From: JBGPJM01 sp041485385
GTDB taxonomy: Bacteria > Planctomycetota > Phycisphaerae > Phycisphaerales > UBA1924
NCBI GenBank assembly: GCA_041485385.1
Contig: JBGPJM010000270.1
Span: forward strand, 1 to 5,708
Direction of reading: 5' to 3'
DNA length: 5,708 bases
The notes under the pieces were generated by a model, which had not been told where the DNA came from, made no database searches, and saw only the letters and a list, made by a program, of their open reading frames with translations. The translations under genes were made by a program, and so were the position numbers. Shown here in pieces: positions 5,690 to 5,708 of this stretch; the first letter of the stretch is position 1; each line of letters begins with the position of its first letter.

Positions 5690-5708
5690 GAGAGGTTTCT
5701 CCGGCAGA

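Overview
The window is GC-rich chromosomal-type DNA, most likely from a planctomycete and probably the Phycisphaerae. Two family signatures point there: a secreted repeat protein ending in a short single-EF-hand 'GC' dockerin-like tail (DFNHDGFVNSQDFFDFL...AGC), and a small membrane protein ending in a Cys4 ribbon of the 'CxxCxYDLxG...CPECG' type. This assignment comes from motif recognition, not from a database search.

Layout: (1) Positions 21-492 hold two overlapping small plus-strand ORFs with CxxC zinc-ribbon motifs. An ATGA overlap at 21-24 suggests that another gene ends at the left edge. (2) Positions 493-807 contain no gene. The 3' two thirds (about 587-807) can fold into a series of hairpins, including one with a GAAA tetraloop, and end in a perfect intrinsic terminator whose T tract touches the next start codon. 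(3) Positions 808-1776 encode a DUF3800 protein with RNase H-like acidic motifs and no visible ribosome binding site. DUF3800 genes are known for conserved structured RNAs lying just upstream, so positions 587-1776 may be one RNA-plus-protein unit. (4) Positions 1941-2859 hold a two-gene plus-strand unit: a coiled-coil/winged-helix putative DNA-binding protein, then one base later a membrane-anchored zinc-ribbon protein. (5) Positions 2913-5564 on the minus strand encode an 883-residue secreted protein with a signal peptide, 14 FG-GAP/VCBS repeats, an Ig-like domain and the GC-type dockerin-like tail. A plausible sigma70-type promoter lies near the right edge of the window.

The genes do not form an obvious pathway. 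The most unusual part is the structured leader, terminator and DUF3800 block. The large exported propeller protein is convergent with the rest and is probably an independent transcription unit concerned with the cell surface or extracellular binding.
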